A stretch of 64,000 nt of DNA from the NCBI RefSeq assembly GCF_007489275.1, contig NZ_VLNR01000011.1, forward strand, positions 1-64,000, written 5' to 3'. Position 1 is the stretch's first letter. Each line of letters opens with the position of its first letter. Positions 8,201 through 15,777 of the stretch are shown here, one piece after another. The stretch comes from Aquimarina algiphila. GTDB lineage: Bacteria > Bacteroidota > Bacteroidia > Flavobacteriales > Flavobacteriaceae. The translations under genes were made by a program, and so were the position numbers. The notes below the pieces were generated by a model, which saw nothing but the letters and a program-made list of their open reading frames with translations, searched no databases and was not told the origin of the DNA.

Positions 8201-10192
8201 AAGGATCATGATTTAGGATTATTACGCTTTACACCCAATACACGAGCTTTTGCACAATATTTCTGGCATAGTTTAGAAACAGAAAAACAAAACTATTGGA
8301 ATGAGACAATCAAAGCCTCTGGTGAAGTCCTGGCTATTTTTCCTGATAGCAATGAATATCATAAAGTACTTTCTCATTTAGAAAAAGAGATCAGAAATTC
8401 ATTTTCTTCTTTTCTCGTTGGAATAGAAGGATATTCAGATAACATCTCTAATAAAGTTGCTGAGTATCTGTTTACAGAATTACAAAACGATCATACGTTC
8501 TGTATTAGTCAAACAGCAAATGAACTTTATGACACTTTTATTGCAGAATTGCAAAAGAAAAAGGGATTTACAAAACTAAAGAAAGCACTTCAGCTGGATA
8601 CTAAACCTCGCTCAAATGGCAATGTGGATTGGAACAACAGAATCAATCTTGCCATACAGTGGGTAGCCTCATATCTAAAAACAAATCATCATACATATAC
8701 GGAGTATAAACATGAGATCGTTTGTATTTTATTATTTAAAAATGAATCTACTTCAGAAGTGATTCATATGAACCCATCACAAACCATTACAGAATTAAAT
8801 GGTAGTCATAGCTTAATTACAGATAATATTTTCGAATTTAATTATCATGATTTTATTTCAAAAATGGAACAATTTACAACTATTGAAGTTCCGGCCTTTG
8901 AAGCGTATAGAGAAGCAAAACACTCCGTTACCGAAATTCTAAAAGACGATCTTAAGCTCAATGAATTCAAACCAAAAGTACTTTCCTCTTTTGTAAGAAA
9001 TAAATTAATTGACCAAGTATACTTACCACTATTTGGAGATAACTTATCCAAACAATTGGGAAGCGTTGGAGACAATAAGCGTACTGATCGAATGGGGATG
9101 TTATTACTAATATCACCTCCAGGATATGGTAAAACAACTTTAATGGAATATATGGCTAATCGACTGGGGTTAGTATTTATGAAAATCAATGGTCCGGCAA
9201 TTGGTCATGAAGTAACTTCTGTAGATCCTATGGCAGCCAATAACGCTTCTGCAAGAGAAGAACTCAAAAAACTCAATCTAGCTTTTGAGATGGGTAATAA
9301 TGTAATGTTATATCTAGATGACATACAGCATTGTAATCCCGAGTTTTTACAGAAGTTTATTTCTCTGGCAGATGGTACCAGAAAAATTGAAGGTGTCTAC
9401 AACGGAAATCCTAAAACTTATGATTTAAGAAGTAAGAAATTTTGTGTCATTATGGCTGGGAATCCATATACAGAAAGTGGAGAAAAATTCCAGATTCCGG
9501 ATATGTTAGCTAACCGAGCAGATATTTATAATCTAGGAGATATCATTGGAGATACAGCAGATCTTTTCAAATTAAGTTTGATAGAAAACGCTATGACTTC
9601 TAACCCTGTTTTACACCAATTAAGTAGTACATATTTTGAGGATATCTATCAATTAATAGAAATTGTTGAAACAGGTTCTCAGGAAGGTATAGAGCTTAAA
9701 GGTAATCATACAAAACAGGAAGTACAAGATTACTTATCTGTATTAGGAAAAGTGGTTACTATACGTAATACAGTGCTAAAAGTGAATGAAACGTATATTA
9801 AATCTGCTGCCATGGAAGATGCATATCGCATAGAACCTTCTTTTAAATTACAAGGATCATATCGTGATATGAGCAAACTTGTTGCCAAGGTAGTCCCAAT
9901 TATGAATGAAAAAGAGCTACAGACTCTACTCCTATCTCATTATGAAAATGAATCTCAGACATTAACCAGTGCTGCAGAAGCCAATTTGTTAAAATATAAA
10001 GAAATGACCAGCACAATTTCTAAAGAAGAAACTACACGTTGGGAAACCATCAAGGAGGCTTTTGTTAAAAATAACAAACTCAAAGGTTTCGGAGATAAAA
10101 ATGAAATGGCTCAGGTACTAGCTCAAATGATGCAATTTAGTGACCATCTAGCGGGGATACAAGAAGTATTAAAAAAGGGATTAGACAAGTAA
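5285..10192 (+). CDS. Giant AAA+ ATPase with DUF3686-like N-terminus ('DNA repair ATPase' family)
   Basis: A 1635-residue protein. Residues 1 to about 450 look like the beta-rich DUF3686 domain of proteins often annotated as 'DNA repair ATPase', a name with little experimental support. Residues about 500-870 are largely coiled coil, followed by a mixed region to about 1230 and one AAA+ module. The AAA+ module has Walker A PGYGKTT (1279-1285), Walker B LYLDD (1342-1346), a sensor-1-like VIMAGNP and a candidate arginine finger in MLANRADIYNLGD. The module resembles MoxR/dynein-like AAA+ domains more than recombination ATPases. Linkage to flotillin and OB-fold proteins points to membrane remodelling or envelope stress. 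That function is inference. Confidence 0.82.
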   Translation: MQEENANNIQLDGGTYEIIQNRLQKQKGELQNRLTQLNEARKEVFGNVETKLIANNRINTEHNCIARDIVTIGEYCLFGYNVHFGLRTEITLADVFSIYTYTNDHFTIKPLDLINDSIFIDDFTNLYKYYRNTIFSKFAIVGNYLHMVFQLSESVSDIKTFKWLINEGKLTYIDNRSEHEFKFPRQHEFNWTEVTRDMHRYGTHPHISILDKVFVETVGGDLTIKIEDNTDDGKGILDEAVEHIDQTLDDGQYRFADIGNLIALEIKPFQEAPRYFVYNHKMQEVKKISCIKDACVLLPDDQGIIYPNGYYLQSGEFKLFTNEVNDVKFQEKISSPNGEDFLYVFYESEKGLYTLMSYNVIEQEVTTPIICNGFTILEQGELCYFKTEDEQTKHHVIQIWQTPFIKGNTIPSEHTDTLLYKIGNKDIVKAMAESNALITLLNKEDNYDGLYDDISKFSNDIVDSYYWIREDDTFRLDIPLEEINGAANAAIDEFEKVVQLRRTATNITKETKDKAEGIFGKIKSSSFKSIDDFVLVLSQLRTLRGEVIGLNDIRYVDKVFIEKLEAEIAEQTEKISQRCVQFLLDDKALLPYHARVKEKQELLEKIKKVIDAKKLEEEVNQIAIDLEMLIDIVSNLQIEDTSHSTKIIDNISLIFATINQLKAGIKNKIKSLGSKEATAEFAAQLKLVDQSIINYLDIANTPEKTDELLNKVSVQLEDLEGRFADFEEFITQIIEKREEVYNAFEARKNGLIEARNKKAVALENAANRILKGVNKKALSFGSVVDINGYFASDLMINKLRDIVNQLQKLDDVGKAEAIETAIKVAKEDATRKLKDKQDLYEDGENIIKLGKHKFGVNKQPLDLTIVYRDGSLNYHLTGTDFYQEITNEILLKSKKYWDQELISENQEVYRAAYLAYKIFKHHNTVDLNALKSMDDEGLLALIKSESSKNYAEGYVKGVHDIDAAKILKVLVTKDHDLGLLRFTPNTRAFAQYFWHSLETEKQNYWNETIKASGEVLAIFPDSNEYHKVLSHLEKEIRNSFSSFLVGIEGYSDNISNKVAEYLFTELQNDHTFCISQTANELYDTFIAELQKKKGFTKLKKALQLDTKPRSNGNVDWNNRINLAIQWVASYLKTNHHTYTEYKHEIVCILLFKNESTSEVIHMNPSQTITELNGSHSLITDNIFEFNYHDFISKMEQFTTIEVPAFEAYREAKHSVTEILKDDLKLNEFKPKVLSSFVRNKLIDQVYLPLFGDNLSKQLGSVGDNKRTDRMGMLLLISPPGYGKTTLMEYMANRLGLVFMKINGPAIGHEVTSVDPMAANNASAREELKKLNLAFEMGNNVMLYLDDIQHCNPEFLQKFISLADGTRKIEGVYNGNPKTYDLRSKKFCVIMAGNPYTESGEKFQIPDMLANRADIYNLGDIIGDTADLFKLSLIENAMTSNPVLHQLSSTYFEDIYQLIEIVETGSQEGIELKGNHTKQEVQDYLSVLGKVVTIRNTVLKVNETYIKSAAMEDAYRIEPSFKLQGSYRDMSKLVAKVVPIMNEKELQTLLLSHYENESQTLTSAAEANLLKYKEMTSTISKEETTRWETIKEAFVKNNKLKGFGDKNEMAQVLAQMMQFSDHLAGIQEVLKKGLDK

Positions 10193-10239
10193 TCCAATTC
10201 ATTATATTCGTTAAAACGCATTCATAAAATCACATTGAA

Positions 10240-10833
10240 ATGAAAAAGAAAATTGATCCTAATCTATTAATAGCTATCGGAGTTCTTATTGCAAGTTTTT
10301 CTGCACTTTTTGTATATATGAGGCAAGCTAGTATTATGAGTAGGCAAACAGAAATTCTTCTAGAACAAACCAAAGCTAACGCCTGGCCCAGATTATCTGT
10401 CAATGCTCATCTAAATTGGTCAGATAAAAAACTAGAAACGTTACAGGTCAAAATCCATAATAAAGGCACAGGGCCTGCTATCATAGAAGGAGTAAGAGTT
10501 TTATATGATGGTAAGTATGTAACACATTGGCAAGATTTATTTTTAAAAACTAAAATTCCAGATTCTATTAGTAAAAGCATTTCGAATAAAAGTGTCAACA
10601 ATTCTGTAATGTCAGCCAACGAAAATTTCTATTGGGTACAGTTTATTAATGATCCAAATCTAGCAAGTTGGATGTACAAAAATCGTCAAAAAATAACAAT
10701 AGAAATTTGTTATAAGTCCGTTTTTAATGACTATTGGCTATTGCGAAAAGAAGGGTTCGATAACGATACGACTATACAAAAATTAGGTACTCAAGAATGT
10801 ACTATACCATCAAATGAAGTTTTCAAAACATAA
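10240..10833 (+). CDS. Hypothetical protein with one N-terminal membrane helix
   Basis: A 197-residue protein. An N-terminal TM helix (about 8-28) is followed by a short helical linker (RQTEILLEQTKANAWPRLS) and a beta-sandwich-like domain with IHNKGTGPAIIEGVRVLYDG. Such TM-linker-sandwich proteins are common and uncharacterised in Bacteroidota. It lies 47 bp after the giant ATPase and is the last gene in that direction before an intergenic gap, so it may close the operon. I assign no function. Confidence 0.7.
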   Translation: MKKKIDPNLLIAIGVLIASFSALFVYMRQASIMSRQTEILLEQTKANAWPRLSVNAHLNWSDKKLETLQVKIHNKGTGPAIIEGVRVLYDGKYVTHWQDLFLKTKIPDSISKSISNKSVNNSVMSANENFYWVQFINDPNLASWMYKNRQKITIEICYKSVFNDYWLLRKEGFDNDTTIQKLGTQECTIPSNEVFKT

Positions 10834-10943
10834 AGTTGTAGAGATTGCTTTACACCTAGTACAAAATTAGGATAATCCTACTCCTCTATTTTTAATATCA
10901 AAAAATATTTTATACTTTTACATAAGCACTTATATAAATACTT

Positions 10944-11435
10944 ATGCAAGATCATTTGCAACAGTTTGGAGAATTAGGTTTAGGATCCAGGTTAAAGCGG
11001 TTAAGTGAATTTATGATGAAAGAGATTCAACTTGTATATACAACCTGTGGTATTGATTTTGACCCATATCTATTCCCTATATTCAAGGTGATTATTGATC
11101 AGGAAGTTGCAACTACAACAGATATTCAGGAAAAACTACAATACACACAACCTGCTATTACACAAGCCTTGAAGAAATTAATTGACAAAAAATTAGTTGA
11201 TTATAAAATTGACTCATCAGATAAGCGAAAAAAGTTTTTTAGATTATCTAAAAAAGGAAAGGAAATGCATCAAAAAATGATTCCGCTATGGGTAGTGATC
11301 GATCAACAGATCAAATGGCTTACTGAAGGAAGTGCAATAAGCTTACTACATCACCTTACCCATCTCGAAAATCAATTACACATAAAATCACTAAGCAAAC
11401 GAATTCTTGAAACGTATCAAAACAATTCTTTATGA
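10944..11435 (+). CDS. MarR-family transcriptional regulator
   Basis: A 163-residue winged-helix protein. The central helix-turn-helix and wing (TDIQEKLQYTQPAITQALKKL, written here split as TDIQEKLQY and TQPAITQALKKL; then DKRKKFFRLSKKGKEM) are typical of MarR. MarR proteins are dimeric repressors released by small ligands. The stop overlaps the start of a GNAT acetyltransferase by 4 bp (ATGA), so the two are translationally coupled, and the regulator probably controls its own operon. Confidence 0.88.
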   Translation: MQDHLQQFGELGLGSRLKRLSEFMMKEIQLVYTTCGIDFDPYLFPIFKVIIDQEVATTTDIQEKLQYTQPAITQALKKLIDKKLVDYKIDSSDKRKKFFRLSKKGKEMHQKMIPLWVVIDQQIKWLTEGSAISLLHHLTHLENQLHIKSLSKRILETYQNNSL

Positions 11436-11905
11436 CTATTATAAAAGACATATCAATAATTCCATTTGACCCAAAATACGCAAAAGACTTTGCTAGTCTT
11501 AATGTAGAATGGCTAGAAAAGTATTTTGTGGTAGAACAACTTGATGTTGAATTATTAGAGCGATGCGAAGAAAACATTATCAATAAGGGCGGATATATTT
11601 TCTTTGCCAAAGTTGAAGAGGAAATTGCAGGAACTTTTTCTCTCATCAAAGTAGAAGATAACATATATGAATTAGGAAAAATGGCAGTCTCCCCAAAGTT
11701 TCAAGGTCATAAAATAGGACAACAACTACTACAATTTTGTATTCGTTTTTCAAAAGATCAGGGATGGTTAAAACTACTTTTATACTCAAACAGGATACTA
11801 GAGAATGCCATTTACATATATATAAAATACGGTTTTAAAGAAATTCCGATAGAAAAAAACCCGCTTTATAAACGAAGTAATATCAAAATGGAACTTACAT
11901 TATAA
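11432..11905 (+). CDS. GNAT-family N-acetyltransferase
   Basis: A 157-residue protein with the GNAT core. Motif A, GKMAVSPKFQGHKIGQQLLQF, carries the acetyl-CoA pyrophosphate-binding Q/R-x-x-G-x-G/A pattern as QGHKIG. Motif B is LLLYSNRILENAIYIYIKYGF. It probably acetylates a small amine or an amino group on a protein; the substrate cannot be told. It is coupled to the MarR gene, an arrangement often seen for small-molecule resistance or self-regulated modification. Confidence 0.87.
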   Translation: MTIIKDISIIPFDPKYAKDFASLNVEWLEKYFVVEQLDVELLERCEENIINKGGYIFFAKVEEEIAGTFSLIKVEDNIYELGKMAVSPKFQGHKIGQQLLQFCIRFSKDQGWLKLLLYSNRILENAIYIYIKYGFKEIPIEKNPLYKRSNIKMELTL

Positions 11906-11908
11906 GTA

Positions 11909-11945
11909 AAGTCCGTTTCATACCATTAAATTATGAAACGGACTT
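11909..11945. terminator. Bidirectional hairpin between convergent genes
   Basis: A perfect 14-bp inverted repeat (AAGTCCGTTTCATA at 11909-11922 and its complement at 11932-11945) has a 9-nt loop. It sits between the GNAT gene and the convergent lipoprotein gene and probably ends transcription from both sides. No long T-tract is present. Confidence 0.7.
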
Positions 11946-11962
11946 AGCAGTAAATCCCCTTT

Positions 11963-12802
11963 TTACCAATTATAAATCTTTTTGGTTACCGTATAATTCT
12001 TCCCATAATTATTATCCCAGTATTCCAGACCATTTACTCGGTAAACTATAGCATACTCAACAGTATCTATTGATTTATCTATTTGTACATTTCCTGTCCA
12101 TCGCTCTATTCCAAAGTTATTTGGACTTTCGACTAGAAACAAGGGCCCATTATTCCAAAATGGTCTATATCCTAGTGAAAAATAACCTTGCGTCTGCCAT
12201 CCGTCGGTAGTATATACAACTCCTACTTCCTTACTTGGCGCAAGATTTCTTATGTCTACGGTAACAAACATTGAATTTTGATCATAATATGGATTATAAG
12301 ATACACTTACATAGTCTTTATCAACACTCACATTAAGATTAGGATCAGCAAAAAAATAACCCTCCTGAATGGACATAGCATAATTTTTTTCTCTATTGTT
12401 ATCCCAATAAGTAGTACCATTTACCTCATATTTGATAACAAATTCATCATCATAAACTTGAGTTGAAGTACTGAGATTTCCAACCCATATCTCATTTTCA
12501 TCATCAATATTGAAATCATAAGATAACTGGATTTCTTCCCAATTCCCATCTGTTTTTTTATGAAATACACTTACAGTTTTATCAAAACCTAGATTGGCTA
12601 CTTTAACTGTAAATTTCTTTGAATATGTAGTAAACCCTCTATAATTACCATAAGCTGTCCATGCTTTGATCAAATGTACTGGGGTAATATCATCTTTTGC
12701 AGATATTCCTGATACTGTTCTCTCTTTATGTTCTATAAAATCATCTTCTGTTGCACAAGAGAAAATGATTAAACTCAGTAGTAAATAAAAATACTTTTTC
12801 AT
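11963..12802 (-). CDS. Lipoprotein with two CBM21-like carbohydrate-binding domains
   Basis: A 279-residue protein with a lipoprotein signal (LLLSLIIFSC; the cysteine is about residue 16). Two beta-sandwich repeats follow, about 35-145 and 150-279. The first has FVIKYEVNGTTYWDNN and the second YAIVYRVNGLEYWDNN, followed by K-N-Y in both. The hydrophobic-Y-x-V-N-G-x-x-Y/F-W-D-N-N-x-x-x-N-Y signature is that of CBM21 (and CBM53) starch- or glycogen-binding modules. No catalytic domain is attached, so it may be a surface or periplasmic glycan-binding protein. The tandem arrangement could increase affinity. There is no SusC/D pair nearby. Confidence 0.75.
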   Translation of the reverse strand: MKKYFYLLLSLIIFSCATEDDFIEHKERTVSGISAKDDITPVHLIKAWTAYGNYRGFTTYSKKFTVKVANLGFDKTVSVFHKKTDGNWEEIQLSYDFNIDDENEIWVGNLSTSTQVYDDEFVIKYEVNGTTYWDNNREKNYAMSIQEGYFFADPNLNVSVDKDYVSVSYNPYYDQNSMFVTVDIRNLAPSKEVGVVYTTDGWQTQGYFSLGYRPFWNNGPLFLVESPNNFGIERWTGNVQIDKSIDTVEYAIVYRVNGLEYWDNNYGKNYTVTKKIYNW

Positions 12803-13430
12803 TTTAAATCGGTTTTTGGTTAATGTGTTTAAGTTTTCGAAAAATTTAGTATTCGATTATAAAGTCAAACTGAAGTACGTTAACAAGACCTTAACACACA
12901 ATTTGCAGTCTGAGATTTAACTTTTTTTTTACCAAAAACGTTTTCGATGGAGTAAAGTTTTAACTCAAAATTAAGCTCAAAAAATAGGAATTATAGCATC
13001 CTTAAAAACATGAGATTATAATTTTTAAAATGATTTTAATAGCGAAATTTTTAGGCATTTGATCACGAAAATTATAGTAGTCATTTTTAATCAAAAATGT
13101 GTTACGAAAAGCTTTTCAGAGGTTTCTTTGAAAACTAAAGGACCTTTTTTTCGTGGATAATGGTATAGATATAAATATTCACAATAGTTTAACACCAATC
13201 TATTATTATAAAAAAAGACTTGTAAAAACAGGCAAATCATTAGAAGTGATCCTTAAAGGCATTAATAAATCTTACTTACTACTTCTTTATCTCTGTAATA
13301 GTTCTAAAATTCAATCGTATTATTTTATGCAGAAAATATTGGACGTTGATTTAATTATTTATGGCATTTAGAAAATCATAAAAAAAGTTAATATGTGTAA
13401 CAAAACAATTGCGATCGACATAAACAAAGT
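12803..13430. promoter_or_regulatory. 628-bp intergenic region with two AT-rich palindromes
   Basis: The region separates divergent genes, the lipoprotein on minus and the AraC regulator on plus. AAAACGTTTT at 12935-12944 and the perfect 12-bp palindrome GAAAAGCTTTTC at 13106-13117 are possible operator sites. LacI-type operators often have a central CG palindrome, which the first resembles. An open frame at 13153-13371 is judged non-coding. No RNA gene is seen. Confidence 0.3.
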
Positions 13431-14219
13431 ATGAACGTAAAAAACCAAGATTCCTCCTTTGTTAAAAAAACAGGCAGTGAAAAATTAGAAGTATTATCAA
13501 TAAAAGGACAATCATTGTCTTTTCCTAAACATTTTCATGAGTCATATTGTATTACGCTTGTACTTCAAGGGATACAATGCACAAAACTAGGGAGTAATAC
13601 TATATTTACATCTCCAAATAATTTATCTATAATTAATCCTTATGAGGTGCATTCGAGTTCTTTTTTGCATCCGAATGCACATTTCTATACCATATACATA
13701 AGCCCTAAAACAATAGAATCTTACTCAAATAACTTGATACAATTTCAAAATGACCCAATATATGATATTGATCTAAACTCAACATTCATTGATATTATAA
13801 AGAAAATAAAAGTTAATGATGTAATCTCTACATCAAAAGTTTTAAATTACTTTATTGAAAATCTAATTAAATATAAAAAAACCATTAATACTAGTCCGAC
13901 ATTTACCATACCATGGCAAAATGTCTCGGATTTTATAAACAACAATCTAGAAAGTTCTATAAAAGTATCAGATCTCGCGACAATAGCAGGTATTAACAAA
14001 TATAATTTTTCAAAACAATTTAAAAATACCTCTGGTATGTCCCCTATGCACTATATCCTAATGAAACGAGTTTTTGAAGCTAAGAAGAAAATTAAACCAT
14101 CGACAAACCTTTCTCAACTCGCTTACGAGTATAATTTTGTAGACATGTCTCATTTCTCCAGGCATTTTAAACGCTTTGTCGGGCTTTCTCCTAAACAATA
14201 CCAAAAAGTATTATTCTAA
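13431..14219 (+). CDS. AraC-family transcriptional regulator with N-terminal cupin
   Basis: A 262-residue protein. Residues about 20-100 form the AraC ligand-binding cupin (FPKHFHESYCITLVLQG, LSIINPYEVHSS). Residues about 165-262 carry the two helix-turn-helix motifs, with VSDLATIAGINKYNFSKQFK and the signature ending FVGLSPKQYQ. It is transcribed toward the RiPP precursor genes and ends 82 bp before the first of them, so it is the obvious candidate for controlling the graspetide cluster. That link rests on position only; the ligand is unknown. Confidence 0.88.
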   Translation: MNVKNQDSSFVKKTGSEKLEVLSIKGQSLSFPKHFHESYCITLVLQGIQCTKLGSNTIFTSPNNLSIINPYEVHSSSFLHPNAHFYTIYISPKTIESYSNNLIQFQNDPIYDIDLNSTFIDIIKKIKVNDVISTSKVLNYFIENLIKYKKTINTSPTFTIPWQNVSDFINNNLESSIKVSDLATIAGINKYNFSKQFKNTSGMSPMHYILMKRVFEAKKKIKPSTNLSQLAYEYNFVDMSHFSRHFKRFVGLSPKQYQKVLF

Positions 14220-14230
14220 CATTACCAAGA

Positions 14231-14263
14231 TTGTACAAGTATTTATTGTTTTTTATAGTTTTC
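14231..14263 (+). promoter_or_regulatory. Candidate promoter of the precursor peptide genes
   Basis: A TTG at 14231-14233 and TAGTTTTC at 14256-14263 are separated by 22 bp. This is one mismatch from the Bacteroidota -7 consensus TAnnTTTG, at an acceptable spacing. Transcription would start about 30 bp before the first precursor ATG. Confidence 0.4.
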
Positions 14264-14301
14264 TTTAAAGAGAATTAGTATTAATTTAAATCATATACAT
14301 C

Positions 14302-14469
14302 ATGAAAAAACAAAAATCGATGGACTCGCTACTAAGCAGTCTAGAAAATCAAAAAGAAGCAGTTGTGCTAAATGAAGAAGGAAAATCTATACAATACTGG
14401 TGTGGTGTAGGGGCATATGCGGGTGATGAATTTGGAGGACATCCACCACAAGTACTTCCAAACCCTTAA
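14302..14469 (+). CDS. Grasp-with-spasm-type RiPP precursor peptide 1
   Basis: A 55-residue peptide. The leader-like part (MKKQKSMDSLLSSLENQKEA...) is helical and Lys/Glu-rich. The C-terminal part, from about WCGVGAYAGDEF, ends GGHPPQVLPNP. It is followed by a near-identical copy and then by ATP-grasp and SPASM maturase genes and a C39 exporter, so it is almost certainly the substrate of that system. ATP-grasp enzymes of this type join Asp/Glu side chains to Ser, Thr or Lys. The GDEF acidic pair and the KS before the core are candidate partners, but the exact bonds are unknown. Cleavage after GG would release a nine-residue peptide. Confidence 0.85.
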   Translation: MKKQKSMDSLLSSLENQKEAVVLNEEGKSIQYWCGVGAYAGDEFGGHPPQVLPNP

Positions 14470-14632
14470 TCCTAATATTGTTTAATTTTTAAATCATACA
14501 AATTATGAAAAAACAAAAATCGATGGACTCGCTACTAAGCAGTCTAGAAAATCAAAAAGAAGCAGTTGTGCTAAATGAAGAAGGAAAATCTATACAATAT
14601 TGGTGTGGTGTAGGGGCATATGCGGGTGATGA
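14302..14632 (+). repeat. 128-bp direct duplication of the precursor gene
   Basis: Bases 14302-14429 and 14505-14632 are identical except for one silent change (TAC/TAT). The identity stops sharply inside the Asp/Glu codon after the shared GAYAGD segment, which points to a recent duplication or gene conversion with divergence limited to the 3' end. Confidence 0.95.
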
Positions 14633-14675
14633 CCTAGGAGGTTCTCCTCCTTATGTAATTGATCCAATCGGATAG
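14505..14675 (+). CDS. Grasp-with-spasm-type RiPP precursor peptide 2
   Basis: A 56-residue peptide whose first 41 residues are identical to those of precursor 1. It then diverges to GDDLGGSPPYVIDPIG. The divergence starts exactly at the acidic pair (DE to DD), suggesting that only the last ~15 residues carry product diversity. The shared leader and core start are what the maturases would recognise. The GG-[HS]-PP element is kept in both copies. Probably co-transcribed with precursor 1, 35 bp apart. Confidence 0.85.
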   Translation: MKKQKSMDSLLSSLENQKEAVVLNEEGKSIQYWCGVGAYAGDDLGGSPPYVIDPIG

Positions 14676-14699
14676 ATTTATTTATAAAAGTATAAAAAT

Positions 14700-14733
14700 A
14701 AAAGCTGTTACTTAACTTAGTGTAACAGCTTTT
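14700..14733 (+). terminator. Hairpin between precursor peptides and maturase genes
   Basis: A perfect 12-bp stem (AAAAGCTGTTAC at 14700-14711 with its complement at 14722-14733) encloses a 10-nt loop and ends in TTTT. It sits between the second precursor and the ATP-grasp gene. It would let precursor mRNA accumulate well above maturase mRNA by partial termination or by protecting the 3' end. Confidence 0.75.
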
Positions 14734-14756
14734 ACCATTCACCACAAATTCAATCA

Positions 14757-15776
14757 ATGCATCTCATTTTTTCTGAACACCTAGACTTTTCTGTAAATAG
14801 AGTCATAGATTGGTTATCCTACTATAACCAACAGTATGATAAATACATAGGGCATTCAACTGTAGATGATCATTTTGCTTTTAATGACAAAATGATTACT
14901 ATGAGTTTTGGTGGTACCGATAAAAAAGAATCATTTATTGTTAAAAATGACAACCAAGAAATTGATTTCGATTCTATATGGTTTAGAAGGCCTAGTAGTG
15001 ATATCAGTCCATTTTTATTAGATTTTGAGCATAAAGCAACCTATCCCAAAGATTTTCTAGAATACACTATACAAAAAAGAATTAAGGTCTTTTGGGATTT
15101 TCTTGGATACAAATTAAAAGAAAAACTACATCAAGGTTCTTTTAATACCACAGGATTAAACAAGCCCATTGTTCTACAAGAAGCTCAAAATCTAGGACTA
15201 ACCATACCCAAAACATTACTTACTAATGATAAAGAAGAACTCAAGAAATTCTTTGAGCAATGCAACAAAAAAATCATTACCAAATCAATAGATGGATTGA
15301 TCCCACAGCATAAAGAAAAAATTACAGACAACAACAAACACCTGTTAGCCTATCAACTGACTACTCTTATAGACAATATAGAAAATACTCCTGCAACCTT
15401 TGCTCCATCTCTATTTCAGGAATGTATTGATAAAGAGTATGAGATCAGGACCATATTTCTTAATGGTACATTATATTCTGCTTGTATATTTAGCCAGCTT
15501 AATGAGCAAACCAAAATAGACATGCGTAACAGGGATGCAAACCACCCTACCCGATATATACCTTATCAATTAGATAACAAAATAGAAACCAGTATAATCA
15601 AACTCATGAATACCTTAAATCTTGATTATGGTGCCATTGATATTATAAAAGGGTTGGATGGACACTACTATTTTTTAGAAATTAATCCCGTGGGGCAATA
15701 TGGGGACGTATCTTTACAATGCAATTACTATCTCAATAAAAAAATTGCAGAACACTTAATTAATGTGCAGCCTTGA
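14757..15776 (+). CDS. gwsG: Grasp-with-spasm ATP-grasp peptide maturase
   Basis: A 339-residue ATP-grasp enzyme of the graspetide ligase group. The N-terminal pre-grasp domain contains VIDWLSYYN and SIWFRRPSSD. The ATP-binding part has KIITKSIDG and FQECIDKEYEIRTIF, and the metal-binding end is DYGAIDIIKGLDGHYYFLEINPVGQY, where E and N of LEIN are the usual Mg ligands. It phosphorylates side-chain carboxylates of the precursor and forms ester or amide crosslinks. Its setting between precursors and a SPASM protein identifies it as the GwsG type. The stop is followed 1 bp later by a small unknown gene. Motifs look complete. Confidence 0.9.
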   Translation: MHLIFSEHLDFSVNRVIDWLSYYNQQYDKYIGHSTVDDHFAFNDKMITMSFGGTDKKESFIVKNDNQEIDFDSIWFRRPSSDISPFLLDFEHKATYPKDFLEYTIQKRIKVFWDFLGYKLKEKLHQGSFNTTGLNKPIVLQEAQNLGLTIPKTLLTNDKEELKKFFEQCNKKIITKSIDGLIPQHKEKITDNNKHLLAYQLTTLIDNIENTPATFAPSLFQECIDKEYEIRTIFLNGTLYSACIFSQLNEQTKIDMRNRDANHPTRYIPYQLDNKIETSIIKLMNTLNLDYGAIDIIKGLDGHYYFLEINPVGQYGDVSLQCNYYLNKKIAEHLINVQP

Positions 15777-15777
15777 T

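Noticed and set aside
13153-13371. A 72-codon open frame (GTG start) in the 12803-13430 intergenic region
   Set aside because: AT-rich Tyr/Ile/Lys composition, no domain, no promoter or terminator, and no conserved-looking motif. Probably a chance frame.
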